DNA from: Thermoleophilaceae bacterium
Lineage (GTDB): Bacteria; Actinomycetota; Thermoleophilia; Solirubrobacterales; Thermoleophilaceae
DNA length: 35,565 nt
Direction of reading: 5' to 3'
Assembly: GCA_013813135.1 (NCBI GenBank)
Contig: JACCSF010000188.1
Coordinates: 1 to 35,565, forward strand
The first letter of the stretch is position 1, and each line of letters begins with the position of its first letter. Under the pieces are notes generated by a model. That model was given only the letters and a program-made list of their open reading frames with translations, was not told the origin of the DNA and searched no databases. The position numbers and the translations under genes were made by a program. This document shows, piece after piece, positions 17,260 to 24,462 of this stretch.

Positions 17260-17290
17260 CCCCTTCCTGGCCTCACCGGGCCGGGTTAAA
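17260..17290 (-). promoter_or_regulatory. PyrR-binding stem-loop overlapping the pyrR Shine-Dalgarno
   Basis: Reading leftward: TTTAA (17286-17290), CCC, then GGCC (17279-17282), the six-base loop CGGTGA (17273-17278) and GGCC (17269-17272), followed directly by AGGAAGGGG, the ribosome-binding site. Bacillus PyrR sites have a CNGNGA hexaloop and a UUUAA-type internal bulge; both are present here. There is no following terminator hairpin, so control is probably by blocking ribosome binding, as reported for mycobacterial pyr leaders, rather than by attenuation. The structure is seen; the binding is inferred. Confidence 0.7.
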
Positions 17291-17304
17291 GGAACGTCCC
17301 GCCG

Positions 17305-17310
17305 AGCGTA
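17305..17310 (-). promoter_or_regulatory. Candidate -10 of the pyr operon
   Basis: TACGCT read leftward. It would start transcription near 17298, placing the PyrR stem-loop at the very 5' end of a leader of about 46 nt. No recognisable -35 lies 16-18 nt upstream, so the call is tentative. Confidence 0.3.
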
Positions 17311-17339
17311 GCACCCGCCCGGGACACCCCGACCGGTCC

Positions 17340-17345
17340 TATCCT
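17340..17345 (+). promoter_or_regulatory. Candidate -10 of the membrane-protein gene, leaderless
   Basis: TATCCT lies six bases before the GTG at 17352, the same spacing as in the TetR gene of this window. No clear -35. Confidence 0.35.
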
Positions 17346-17351
17346 GGCGTT

Positions 17352-18587
17352 GTGCCCTGGCCTACCTCGAGGCGCAGACTGCGCGAGCTCGACGCGCGCG
17401 TGGGGAGCCGGCGCTTGACAGCGATCCTGGCGGTGCTCGTGGGCGTGGTGGTCGCGGTGGCGGCGGTGCCGGGCTTCGTCAAGCTCGACGAGCCGACCTC
17501 GGACGGCCTCTTCTACGAGGTCCAGAAGCTCGAGGTGGAGGGTCACAGCGAGAGGGAGGCCACTCGGATGGTCTTCGACGCGCCGATCGCGCGCCAGGTC
17601 GCCGCGACCGAGGACGAGCCGAGCCACGTGCGCCGGGTGCTCGACCCCGCCTGGGTCGAGTACAGCAAGCGTTTCTACCGGCGGCGCTGGCTCGTGCCGG
17701 CGCTGGCGGCGGCGGCGGAGCCGGTCGTTGGCGACCAGCCCGGGCTGGGCCTGCGCGTGGCGTCTCTGCTCGGCTACGTCCTCCTCGCCCCGGTTCTGTT
17801 CCTGCTGCTGCGGCGGCGGTTCTCGCCGTCCTTGAGCGCGGGGCTGGCGATCGTCTGCACGCTCGCCCCGCCGGTCTACAAGTGGTCGCTCGGCATGCGG
17901 GTGGACTCCTGGGGGCTCCAGCTGGAGGCGCTCGGGCTGCTCGCGGCCGTGCTGGTCAAGGACCTGGGTCGACGCTGGCTGGTGATGTGGGTATTGACGA
18001 TCGCGGCTCGCTCGGTCACGCGCGACGCGGCGGCGATCTTGCTGCCGGCCGTGCTGTGGCTGCTGTTCGTCGAGCGCCGCGACCGCGCCGCGAGGCGCAC
18101 CAACCTGGCGCTGCTGGGCAGCGGGATCGTGGCCGCCCTGCCCGCGTTCCTCGTCGGCGGGTCGCCCGTGCGCGACAACCTCGCCTACGTGATCACCGGC
18201 TACAAGATCCCCGAGGACAGCAGCTGGGCCTTCGTGGCCACGCACTACTTCGACCAGCTGTGGCGCACCATCAGCACCGACCTCACCTATCCGGTCGACT
18301 TCCCCGCACCGGTCGTCGTGCTGCTCTACGCGGGGATCGTGCTCGCAATCGCGGCGCTCGTGGCCCTGGTGACCCGCCCATCGTGCGGCGACACGTACTT
18401 CTCCCTGATGAAGGCGGCCATCCCCGGCTGCGTGCTGTTGCTGTTGCTCGCCAACAACCCTCAGGCGTACCGGCTGGAGCTGGTGTTCGTGCCGATCGCG
18501 GCGGTAGGGCTGGCCGTCCTGGCCGACCGCGTGCTGAGCATCGAGGTTGACCTCGGGCGGGACCGCTACCCTCGCGTGACGGCATGA
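17352..18587 (+). CDS. Polytopic membrane protein, possibly GT-C glycosyltransferase-like
   Basis: 411 residues from GTG at 17352. After a basic N-terminus, a first membrane helix spans residues 24-41 (TAILAVLVGVVVAVAAVPG). A long extracytoplasmic loop of about 90 residues follows, containing DEPTSDGLFYEVQKLEVEG. About eight further hydrophobic helices continue to the C-terminus. The acidic DEPTSDG right after helix 1 resembles the position of the catalytic Asp in GT-C glycosyltransferases, but no full family signature is visible. The start is chosen because the frame upstream runs antisense through pyrR and a -10-like TATCCT stands six bases before the GTG. It overlaps the next gene by 4 nt (ATGA). 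Function unknown. Confidence 0.7.
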   Translation: MPWPTSRRRLRELDARVGSRRLTAILAVLVGVVVAVAAVPGFVKLDEPTSDGLFYEVQKLEVEGHSEREATRMVFDAPIARQVAATEDEPSHVRRVLDPAWVEYSKRFYRRRWLVPALAAAAEPVVGDQPGLGLRVASLLGYVLLAPVLFLLLRRRFSPSLSAGLAIVCTLAPPVYKWSLGMRVDSWGLQLEALGLLAAVLVKDLGRRWLVMWVLTIAARSVTRDAAAILLPAVLWLLFVERRDRAARRTNLALLGSGIVAALPAFLVGGSPVRDNLAYVITGYKIPEDSSWAFVATHYFDQLWRTISTDLTYPVDFPAPVVVLLYAGIVLAIAALVALVTRPSCGDTYFSLMKAAIPGCVLLLLLANNPQAYRLELVFVPIAAVGLAVLADRVLSIEVDLGRDRYPRVTA

Positions 18588-18865
18588 CCTCGGAGCGTGC
18601 ACAGGCGTACGGCAGGCTGATGCGGACGGTCAGGGAGGACGGCGAGCTCGCCCTGAGCCCGACCGAGTCGGCGCTCGTGCGCGAGGCGGCCGACGCCCTG
18701 CTGTTCTGCGAGAACCTCGCCGCCGACGAGGAGGCGCGGGACGGGCTCACCCGGGTGGGCGACCTCGCGGGCGACCTGGTCGGCTCGGGGCGCTGGGGCC
18801 CGGAGCGCGCCGAGCAGCTCCTGCGAGACATCGAGTGCTGCGGGCCGATGGCCCCCGTCGGCTGA
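18584..18865 (+). CDS. Conserved-looking small acidic protein, function unknown
   Basis: 93 residues, soluble and mainly helical, rich in Ala, Glu and Leu, with a C-terminal CC pair (DIECCGPMAPVG). No recognisable domain. The ATG overlaps the stop of the membrane-protein gene (ATGA), and GC at third positions is very high, both supporting real coding. Probably co-transcribed with that gene. Confidence 0.7.
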   Translation: MTSERAQAYGRLMRTVREDGELALSPTESALVREAADALLFCENLAADEEARDGLTRVGDLAGDLVGSGRWGPERAEQLLRDIECCGPMAPVG

Positions 18866-18872
18866 CGACGCC

Positions 18873-18914
18873 GTGCCGACGGTCGAGCTGGGCGACATCG
18901 AACTCCACTACTGA
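18873..18914 (+). pseudogene. Possible N-terminal remnant of an alpha/beta-hydrolase gene
   Basis: A GTG-initiated frame of 13 codons, VPTVELGDIELHY followed by TGA. The sequence closely resembles the first strand of many actinobacterial alpha/beta hydrolases (M-P-x-V-E-L-x-G-I-x-L-x-Y). Nothing hydrolase-like follows. It lies in the 76-nt gap between convergent genes. The evidence is short, so this is only a suggestion. Confidence 0.3.
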
Positions 18915-18941
18915 CATCGGGGCCAGCACCGGGTTGCCCGC

Positions 18942-19925
18942 CTAGGGTACGGCCGGACCGGGCGCCGCTTCGGGATCCGGCGCGTCCGGCCCCCGCCCGC
19001 GCTCCGAGGCCTTCACCAGCACGGGCTCACCCCGCTCCGGAAACGGCACCCCGATGCCGTCGAAGTCGCGCGGCACCACTGTGTTCTCGAAGACGGCGCC
19101 GGCCTCGTCGCGTACCTCCTTCCCGCCGTATCGCGGGGAGATGTGCGTGAGGGCCAGCATGTTCACGCCTGCCGCAGCGGCCAGCTCCCCCGCCTGGCGC
19201 GCGGTGGAATGGCGCGTCTCGGCTGCGCGGTCGGCCTCCTCGTCGAGGAAGGTCGCCTCGTGCACGAGCAGGTCGGCCTCGAAGGCGACCAGGCGCGTCA
19301 TCTCGCACGGAGCCGTGTCGCCGGCCAGCACGATCCTGCGGCCGCGCCGCGGATCGCCCATCACCTGGTCCGGGTGCACCCCGCTGACGGTCTCGCCCTC
19401 CTGGAGGCGACCGAAATCCGGGCCCGGGGTCACGCCGAGCTGCCTGGCGCGCTCGGGGTCGAACACGCCCGGGCGCGGATCCTCGACGAGCGCGTAACCG
19501 AGCGCGGCTACGCCGTGGTCGGTCGCGTAGGCGGCGATCCGGTAGCCGTTGCGCTCGAGCTCGTCGTTGGGCTCGAGCTCCTGGAGCTCGAGCGGGAAGC
19601 CGACCCTCCCCACGATCGGCCGCAGCGCGTTGAAGAGCCCGCGCAGGCCGGCCGGCCCGTAGACGGTGAGCGGGCGTTCGCGCTGGCGCAGCGCGAACGT
19701 CTTGAGCATGCCCGGCAGGCCGAGCACGTGGTCGGCGTGGAAGTGCGTGATGAAGATCTCCTCGAGCTCGACCAGGCCGGTCGAGCGCACGAGCTGGCGC
19801 TGGGTGCCCTCGCCGCAGTCGAACAGCAGGCGATCGCCGCCGCGCCGGACGAGCGTGGCGGGCAGGCCGCGGCGGGCGCTGGGAGCGGAGCCGGCGGTGC
19901 CGACAAAGAGAACGTCGAGGTCCAT
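18942..19925 (-). CDS. rnz: Ribonuclease Z (tRNA 3'-processing endonuclease)
   Basis: 327 residues, the normal length of short-form RNase Z. The metallo-beta-lactamase zinc motif HFHADH is at residues 61-66. The N-terminus has VLFVGTAGSAPSARRGLPATLV, with the conserved GT-SA-P segment, and DCGEGTQRQLV follows. Later zinc ligands are in LAGDTAPC and LALTHISPRYG. It cleaves pre-tRNA 3' trailers. That matters here because the tRNA-Arg in this window has no encoded CCA. ATG at 19925; monocistronic as far as visible. Confidence 0.95.
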   Translation of the reverse strand: MDLDVLFVGTAGSAPSARRGLPATLVRRGGDRLLFDCGEGTQRQLVRSTGLVELEEIFITHFHADHVLGLPGMLKTFALRQRERPLTVYGPAGLRGLFNALRPIVGRVGFPLELQELEPNDELERNGYRIAAYATDHGVAALGYALVEDPRPGVFDPERARQLGVTPGPDFGRLQEGETVSGVHPDQVMGDPRRGRRIVLAGDTAPCEMTRLVAFEADLLVHEATFLDEEADRAAETRHSTARQAGELAAAAGVNMLALTHISPRYGGKEVRDEAGAVFENTVVPRDFDGIGVPFPERGEPVLVKASERGRGPDAPDPEAAPGPAVP

Positions 19926-20024
19926 GGGCCCCTATGTTGACTCGCGGGCCTCGTCATCGAGTTCGTCGTCGTCTCACGTCGACGACGCGATGTCCATCAG
20001 GTCGCGCGGACGCCCTGCCGCCCG

Positions 20025-20117
20025 CTACATCCGAATCAGGTCATCGAGCCCCGCGATCGCGATCTCGAGCCCGGCAGTCCACCACCGGCGCCCCCGCTCG
20101 CTCAGCTCGTCGAAGGA
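20025..20117 (-). pseudogene. Orphan coding-like tail (about 30 codons, no start codon)
   Basis: Reading leftward, a frame gives SFDELSERGRRWWTAGLEI and then ends IRM-stop at 20025. Almost all third positions are G or C, as in true genes here, and the Trp-Trp and amphipathic pattern look protein-like. However, an in-frame TGA lies five codons upstream and no ATG or GTG is available. It sits directly after the phosphodiesterase stop. It may be the C-terminal remnant of a lost gene or an unrecognised short peptide. The rest of the 19926-20119 gap shows nothing. Confidence 0.35.
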
Positions 20118-20119
20118 GG

Positions 20120-20611
20120 CTAGAGCTCAATCAGCTCGAACTCGACCCGGTTGCCCTCGACTCGCGCCAGCCCCATCGTGTGCCTCGCGGCGCGGCGGCG
20201 CTCCGTGGGGCTGCCCGGGTTGAAGATCTGGAAGCCGTCCGCGGCCTGCTCGTGCAGCGGCAGGTGCGAGTGGCCGAACAGGACCGCGTCGGCGACATCC
20301 GCGAAGCGCAGGCGAATGCGCCGCAGCCGCCCGGCGGACGGGCCGGCGTCGTGCACCATCGCGATGCGGGCGTCCTCGACGCCCACCGCCCGCTCGGCCG
20401 GGAGCAGCCGGCGCACCTCGGAGCTGTCCACGTTGCCGTGCACGCCGACCAGGGGCGGCCCGATCGCCTCCAGTTCCCGCACGACCTCCGCGGTAATGAA
20501 GTCACCCGCATGCAGGAGCAGGTCGGCCGCGGCGATGCGCTCGACGCACGCATCGGGGAGCCGCCGCGCGCCACGCGGCAGGTGGGTGTCGGCGATGACC
20601 GCGACCAGCAC
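20120..20611 (-). CDS. Metallophosphoesterase, YfcE/MJ0936-type phosphodiesterase
   Basis: 163 residues from GTG at 20611, the usual family length. Metal-binding motifs are in order: ADTHL (DxH) at the N-terminus, LLHAGDF (GD), GVHGNVD (GNxD), MVHDAG (H) and VLFGHSHLPL (GHSH). The family hydrolyses phosphodiesters with Mn2+ or Ni2+; the natural substrate is generally undefined. The frame extends to a GTG at 20632, but residue 1 of the family (V-x-V-A-V-I-A-D-T-H) corresponds to 20611. Confidence 0.9.
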   Translation of the reverse strand: MLVAVIADTHLPRGARRLPDACVERIAAADLLLHAGDFITAEVVRELEAIGPPLVGVHGNVDSSEVRRLLPAERAVGVEDARIAMVHDAGPSAGRLRRIRLRFADVADAVLFGHSHLPLHEQAADGFQIFNPGSPTERRRAARHTMGLARVEGNRVEFELIEL

Positions 20612-20691
20612 TCCGGGTCTGCACTCAACCACACTCGCGCCAGTCGCGGCGGCGCGGCGGGCGATCCGGCCCGGTGTGGGACGATGAACTG

Positions 20692-21318
20692 GTGCCTGTG
20701 CCGCTCGATCTGCTCCTCCCCTTCCTCGTCGGGTCGGTTCTCGTGACGGTGATCCCGGGCGCGGACATGGCGCTCATCACCCGGCAGGTCCTCGTCGGCG
20801 GCCCGGCGCTGGCGCAGAAGACGATCTTCGGGAATCTCACCGGGCTGCTCGTCCACGGCGTCGCGCTCGCCGCCGGGCTGTCGGCGCTGCTCGTGGCGTC
20901 AGCGACGGCCTACACCGTCGTCAAGCTCGCCGGCGCCGCCTACCTCGTCTACCTCGGCGTCCAGGCCCTGTTGGCCTCCAGACACCCGCCGACCGACGCG
21001 CCACCGGCCGCCATCGCCGCGCCGCGCCGCGCCTTTCTCCAAGGGCTAATCAGCACCGTCCTCAACCCGAAGCCGGCGCTCTTCTTCCTGACGTTCCTAC
21101 CGCAGTTCGTCGACCGTGACGCGGCTGTCCTGCCGCAGACACTGACCTTGGCCGCCATACACGTGATCGTCGGCCTCATCTGGCTTTCCGCGTACGCCCG
21201 TTTCGTCCACAACGCGCGCGCACTGCTGGCCGCGCCACGCGTCAAGGCATGGCTCGAGCGGACCACCGGCGTGGTGCTCATCGCGTTCGGGCTGCGGGTC
21301 GCCGTCGAGCGGCGCTGA
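20692..21318 (+). CDS. LysE/RhtB-family amino-acid exporter
   Basis: About 208 residues with six hydrophobic helices. The family signature near the N-terminus is VTVIPGADMALITRQ (G-x-D/P-x-x). The central FLQGLISTVLNPKPALFFLTFLPQFV is highly diagnostic of LysE/RhtB exporters, which expel excess amino acids by proton antiport across the inner membrane. In-frame GTGs at 20674, 20692 and 20698 are all possible; none has a convincing Shine-Dalgarno, and the position of the first helix favours 20692 or 20698. Substrate not predictable. Confidence 0.9.
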   Translation: MPVPLDLLLPFLVGSVLVTVIPGADMALITRQVLVGGPALAQKTIFGNLTGLLVHGVALAAGLSALLVASATAYTVVKLAGAAYLVYLGVQALLASRHPPTDAPPAAIAAPRRAFLQGLISTVLNPKPALFFLTFLPQFVDRDAAVLPQTLTLAAIHVIVGLIWLSAYARFVHNARALLAAPRVKAWLERTTGVVLIAFGLRVAVERR

Positions 21319-21347
21319 GGCGACGCATCTCGCCTGGGCGCGGCGAT

Positions 21348-21467
21348 TCTAGGTCACAATCCCGTCGCAAGGGGTTTCGAGCGCGGTCCTTGCCGGTCGC
21401 AGGGGGGAACGGCTCGCGGCTCTACAAATCCGGCTTTCGTAGCACCCGCGCCCGTAGCTCAGTGGAT
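21348..21467 (+). repeat. Diverged copy (left) of the tRNA-Arg upstream region plus tRNA 5' end
   Basis: About 120 bp that align with 28613-28733 at roughly three-quarters identity with only small gaps. Shared features are TCTAGGTC at the left end, three GGTCGCAA-like units (21352, 21363, 21395), GGCTCTACAA and, perfectly, the first 20 nt of the tRNA. The same orientation and the same spacing show common descent, so the tRNA locus was duplicated. Confidence 0.75.
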
Positions 21468-21497
21468 GCTCGACTCCCGCGAGCAGGCGGGCGGCGC
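21448..21497 (+). pseudogene. Truncated tRNA-Arg pseudogene
   Basis: 21448-21467 is identical to nucleotides 1-20 of the tRNA-Arg at 28714 (GCGCCCG acceptor strand and the D-arm start). It then departs into a hairpin TGCTCG-ACTCCCG-CGAGCA and CGGGCGGCGC, which resembles a damaged 3' acceptor strand. No T-loop remains, so it cannot be a working tRNA. A -10-like TACAAA (21423-21428) sits at the place of the intact gene's TACAAT. The surrounding 317 nt between the LysE gene and 21636 hold no other supportable gene. Confidence 0.7.
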
Positions 21498-21635
21498 AGA
21501 AGGGCCAAGCGAGGTATCAGGTAAGGATGAAGGCGAAGGGTCAGCGCTAGATACCCATGGCACAGGCTGGCGGCCGCGCTGCTGCCCGCAAGGCCTCAGG
21601 CTTACTGCAGCCCTGGACCGTCGCGCCGGAGCTCC

Positions 21636-22130
21636 CTATTGCCGCGGCTCTGACGGGGGAGCCGGCGCCTGTCGGCTGAAACGAATCGCCAGTGCTGCTG
21701 CTCCGAGGGCGGCGACAGCGCTTTGTGCAACCGCAAGTGCCTCGCTCCCCCAGTACGGGTTGTCCGCTTGGAGAAGCAGCCCGATCTCGTCAAGGACGAG
21801 TCCGGCACCCACCCCGAACAGCGGGCCCAGCCAGGACTCGTGCCCATCGCTACGCGTCAGTATCGCGCCGCCGCCCGCAAGGAAGGTAAGACCGATCCCA
21901 GGGACGAAGTGGTGTACCCGGAGTTCGTTGCCGCCGGGGGCGTGATACGCGCGACGCGCCCAGCTGCGCAGCCGCGGCGCGTGACGATCACGTTCGCGGC
22001 CGTAGCTGATCGCTCGCGCTATGGCTACGGTGACCGCGAACGCGCTCAGCATTCCGAAGCCGGCTCGCTCGGCGGGTGAGCTGACGCGGTAGCCACGAAG
22101 CGTGGCGTCGACCAACTTGTGAGAGGTCAT
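21636..22130 (-). CDS. Conserved four-helix membrane protein, function unknown
   Basis: 164 residues from ATG at 22130; a GTG at 22169 is an alternative. Four hydrophobic segments are visible: GMLSAFAVTVAIARAI, VPGIGLTFLAGGGAIL, GPLFGVGAGLVLDEIGLLL and VAQSAVAALGAAALAI. A conserved-looking patch of charged and polar residues, RVHHFVPGI and GLVLDEIG...NPYW, lies at or in the membrane and looks functional rather than merely structural. I recognise the pattern from other actinobacterial membrane proteins but know no function. Last gene of the leftward stress-type cluster. Confidence 0.75.
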   Translation of the reverse strand: MTSHKLVDATLRGYRVSSPAERAGFGMLSAFAVTVAIARAISYGRERDRHAPRLRSWARRAYHAPGGNELRVHHFVPGIGLTFLAGGGAILTRSDGHESWLGPLFGVGAGLVLDEIGLLLQADNPYWGSEALAVAQSAVAALGAAALAIRFSRQAPAPPSEPRQ

Positions 22131-22184
22131 GGAAACCGCCGGCCGAGGCACCGAAGGAGCGGTCGCCACACGGCCGACGCGAGC

Positions 22185-22370
22185 TCAGCGCTGATCGGGG
22201 TATGGGTCCTTGACGCTGTCACCGCCGCGCACGGTGTGCCACTCGCCATTGCCGCAGTTTGGGCATGGCGGCAGGCTCTTGGTCGAGCCGATCTCAAGCT
22301 CGTGGCTGCAGCTCGTGCACATGTAGGTGCCGGCGGAAACGTCGCTTCCTGATGGGACCGGCTCGGCCAT
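22185..22370 (-). CDS. Small zinc-ribbon protein
   Basis: 61 residues from ATG at 22370, preceded by GGAG seven bases upstream. Two Cys pairs, CTSC and CPNC, 17 residues apart, form a rubredoxin-like or zinc-ribbon knuckle in the context GTYMCTSCSHELEIG and LPPCPNCGNGEWHTV. This resembles the zinc-ribbon proteins found in stress operons. Probably binds one Zn2+ (or Fe); partner unknown. Confidence 0.8.
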   Translation of the reverse strand: MAEPVPSGSDVSAGTYMCTSCSHELEIGSTKSLPPCPNCGNGEWHTVRGGDSVKDPYPDQR

Positions 22371-22433
22371 TCGTGACTCCTTCATCTCGGGGTGTTCCAA
22401 CAGCGTTCGCGGCGGCGCCCGTGGGAGGCGTGC

Positions 22434-22607
22434 TCAGAAGCCGATCTTGCCGAGCAGCTCCTTGGGGTCGATGCCGTGCTTCTCGAGCAGGTTGGAATGC
22501 TCTTCGTGGTCGACCTTGTCCGGCAGCTCCCGTTCGGCTTCGGCTGCCTTGTCGTGATCGCCTCGATCCTTGAGCAGCTGGATGATCTTGTCCTTGGGGA
22601 TCTCCAT
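22434..22607 (-). CDS. 57-residue small soluble protein
   Basis: MEIPKDKIIQLLKDRGDHDK... ending ELLGKIGF. A strong Shine-Dalgarno (GAGGAGG) lies just before the ATG at 22607, and the codon composition is coding-like. Highly charged and helical, with several His residues (HDK, HEEH, KHG). I know similar short proteins next to stress genes in related genomes but no function. The frame continues upstream only as the shadow of the YihY gene. Confidence 0.75.
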   Translation of the reverse strand: MEIPKDKIIQLLKDRGDHDKAAEAERELPDKVDHEEHSNLLEKHGIDPKELLGKIGF

Positions 22608-22630
22608 GTGCGTCCCTCCTCGCTTGTTGG

Positions 22631-23614
22631 TTACCCGGTTTGCTTGTCCATCTTGCGTGTGTCTCGGGGCTCGACGAACGGCTCTTCGCCTTCGGGATGA
22701 CCCGCTTCGATCGCCCGTCCGCGCTCGAGCTCGGCGTTGAACTCGGCACCCAGCAGGACCATGATGTTCGAGATCCATAGCCAGACCAAGAACACGATCG
22801 GCCCCGCGAGCGCGCCGTAGGTCTTGTTGTAGGAGCCGAAGTTCGCGACGTAGAAGGCGAACGCCAGCGACGCGATCACCCAGCCGATCACGGCCAGTAC
22901 CCCGCCGGGACTGACCCAGCGGAACTTGGGGTGCTTGACGTTGGGCGCCGCCCAGTAGAGCAGCGCGAACATGAAGCTCACGATCAAGAGCAGCACCGGC
23001 CACTTGGCGATGTTCCAGATCGTGATCGCGGTTTCGCTGAGGCCGAGCACTCCGCCGGCCTGCTTGGCGAGGCCGCCGGTCAGCGTGACCGCCACGGCGC
23101 TGATCGCGAGCAGAACGAGGAGGACGAGCGTCAGCACCACGCGCGTGGGCAGCGTCTTCCAGATCGGACGGCCTTCCTCGATGTCGTAGATCGAGTTGGA
23201 CGCGCGCATGAAGGCGGCCACATATCCGGAGGCCGACCACAGCGCTCCCGCCAGACCGACGATGAAGAAGACACCGGCCGCACCCTTCGAGCCCTGCAGA
23301 TTCTTGATTGCGCTGGTGAAGATCTCCTTCGCCGGTCCCGGCGCTACCTTGCCCAGGTTGTCGATCAGCGGCTGGGTGGCCGAGTTGCCGATCAGGCCGA
23401 GCACCGAGACCAGCACGATGAGCGCCGGGAAGATCGCCAGGACCCCGTAGTAGGTCAGCGCGGCCGCCCAATCGGTGAGGTTGTCCTCCTTGAACTCGGT
23501 GACCGTGCGCTTGAGCACCGACCACCAGGAGCCGGCCTTCAGATCGGTCGGTGTCACCGGCGGGCGTTCCCCGCTCCCGCCGGCCGCCGCCTGGGCTTCT
23601 TCTCGTCGTGCCAT
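22631..23614 (-). CDS. YihY/BrkB-family inner-membrane protein
   Basis: 327 residues. After a soluble N-terminus, LKRTVTEFKEDNLTDWAAALTYYGVLAIFPALIVLVS is the defining first helix of the family (A-A-L-x-Y-Y-x-x-L-x-x-x-P). Six membrane helices follow, with ALWSASGYVAAFMRASNSIYDIEE and the late FGSYNKTYGALAGPIVFLVWLW typical of YihY. The C-terminus is polar and charged. The family was once called ribonuclease BN by mistake; its role is unclear, perhaps transport or envelope integrity. ATG at 23614 with GGAGGAG immediately upstream. Confidence 0.92.
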   Translation of the reverse strand: MARREEAQAAAGGSGERPPVTPTDLKAGSWWSVLKRTVTEFKEDNLTDWAAALTYYGVLAIFPALIVLVSVLGLIGNSATQPLIDNLGKVAPGPAKEIFTSAIKNLQGSKGAAGVFFIVGLAGALWSASGYVAAFMRASNSIYDIEEGRPIWKTLPTRVVLTLVLLVLLAISAVAVTLTGGLAKQAGGVLGLSETAITIWNIAKWPVLLLIVSFMFALLYWAAPNVKHPKFRWVSPGGVLAVIGWVIASLAFAFYVANFGSYNKTYGALAGPIVFLVWLWISNIMVLLGAEFNAELERGRAIEAGHPEGEEPFVEPRDTRKMDKQTG

Positions 23615-23638
23615 GCTCCTCCCGATCTTGCGGTCTGC

Positions 23639-23902
23639 CTAGCGGGTGTCCGGATCGATCTCACGCGCCCGGCGCTCGTGCAGCTCAGCCTCCAGCTGGT
23701 CGCGCTCGGCCCGCTGTCTCGCGGACTCTTCCGCCACCTCCGCGCGGGCCCGGTGCTTCTCCGCCTCGATGCGCTCGCGCCGTGCCTGCCCCCGAAGGTC
23801 GCGCTTACGCTGGCGCTTGGCCTTGCCCTTCTTGGCGCCCAAGAGCAGCAGCCCGACGACGACGACGCCAACGGCCAAGACGACGATCAACCAAGTGTCC
23901 AT
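23639..23902 (-). CDS. Single-pass membrane protein with charged coiled-coil tail
   Basis: 87 residues. Residues 4-22 (WLIVVLAVGVVVVGLLLLG) form one helix with a short N-terminus. It is followed by a very basic stretch (KKGKAKRQRKRDLRGQARRER) and an Arg/Glu-rich predicted coiled coil. GGGAGG six bases before the ATG at 23902. By the positive-inside rule the tail is cytoplasmic. Function unknown. Confidence 0.8.
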   Translation of the reverse strand: MDTWLIVVLAVGVVVVGLLLLGAKKGKAKRQRKRDLRGQARRERIEAEKHRARAEVAEESARQRAERDQLEAELHERRAREIDPDTR

Positions 23903-23928
23903 CTCACGCCTCCCTCACTTCAGACCCG

Positions 23929-24462
23929 TTAGGACCCAGCTCGAGCCGCCGACCCGGGGCCGGCGCTCGGCTTCGTCTCTTCGACCTTTTGCTGAGCGCT
24001 GTCACGCAGCTCCTCAGCCTGCTTCTCGCCGCTTTGCTGCGCGGTTTCCTTGGCGCTCTGGGCGGCTTCCTGGGCCACCTCTTTGCCTCGGTCGAGAGCC
24101 TCCTGGCCGGTCTCCTTCACGCGTTCCTTGACCTCGTCAGCCATCGGACCGACTTTCTCGTCCTCGACGCGCGTCGACGGCAAGAGCATCCCTGCCACGA
24201 AGCCGACTGCGACGGAGCCGAGCGCCAGCCCGATCGGGTTCTCCTGCGCCACCCCCGCGGCGCGCTTCGCGCCCTGGTTCACCTGGCCGGCATCGGGCGT
24301 CGCACCGCTGATTCGCTCCTTCACCTGGTCCCGCTTGGCGGCGATGCTCTCCTTGGTGCGCGTCTTGACGTCGGCCTGGTGACCGAGCGCCTCGACGGTC
24401 TCCCCCATCTCGCCGCGGGTCTGCTCTATTTCCTCGCGGATTTCGCTCGGGTCTTTGCCCAC
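23929..24462 (-). CDS. DUF3618-type membrane-anchored protein with LEA-like repeats
   Basis: 177 residues. The N-terminus DPSEIREEIEQTRGEMGETVEALGHQADVKTR is the DUF3618 signature (D-P-x-E-I-R-x-E-I-E-x-T-R). One hydrophobic segment, IGLALGSVAVGFVAGMLLP, is near residue 85. The C-terminal 70 residues are repetitive and amphipathic (VKERVKETGQEALDRG, KEVAQEAAQSAKETAQ), like LEA or apolipoprotein repeats that lie on membranes. Start GTG at 24462 with AGGAGG 7 nt upstream; it overlaps the Holin-X gene by 37 nt in another frame. Confidence 0.85.
   Translation of the reverse strand: MGKDPSEIREEIEQTRGEMGETVEALGHQADVKTRTKESIAAKRDQVKERISGATPDAGQVNQGAKRAAGVAQENPIGLALGSVAVGFVAGMLLPSTRVEDEKVGPMADEVKERVKETGQEALDRGKEVAQEAAQSAKETAQQSGEKQAEELRDSAQQKVEETKPSAGPGSAARAGS

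Noticed and set aside
21555..21680. A 41-codon plus-strand frame starting MAQAGGRAAARKASG between the tRNA pseudogene and the membrane-protein gene.
   Set aside because: No ribosome-binding site, mixed third-position composition and a 45-nt overlap with the convergent gene.
22608..23525. Long minus-strand open frame continuous with the 57-residue protein.
   Set aside because: It is the shadow of YihY. A strong Shine-Dalgarno and family-like sequence begin only at 22607.
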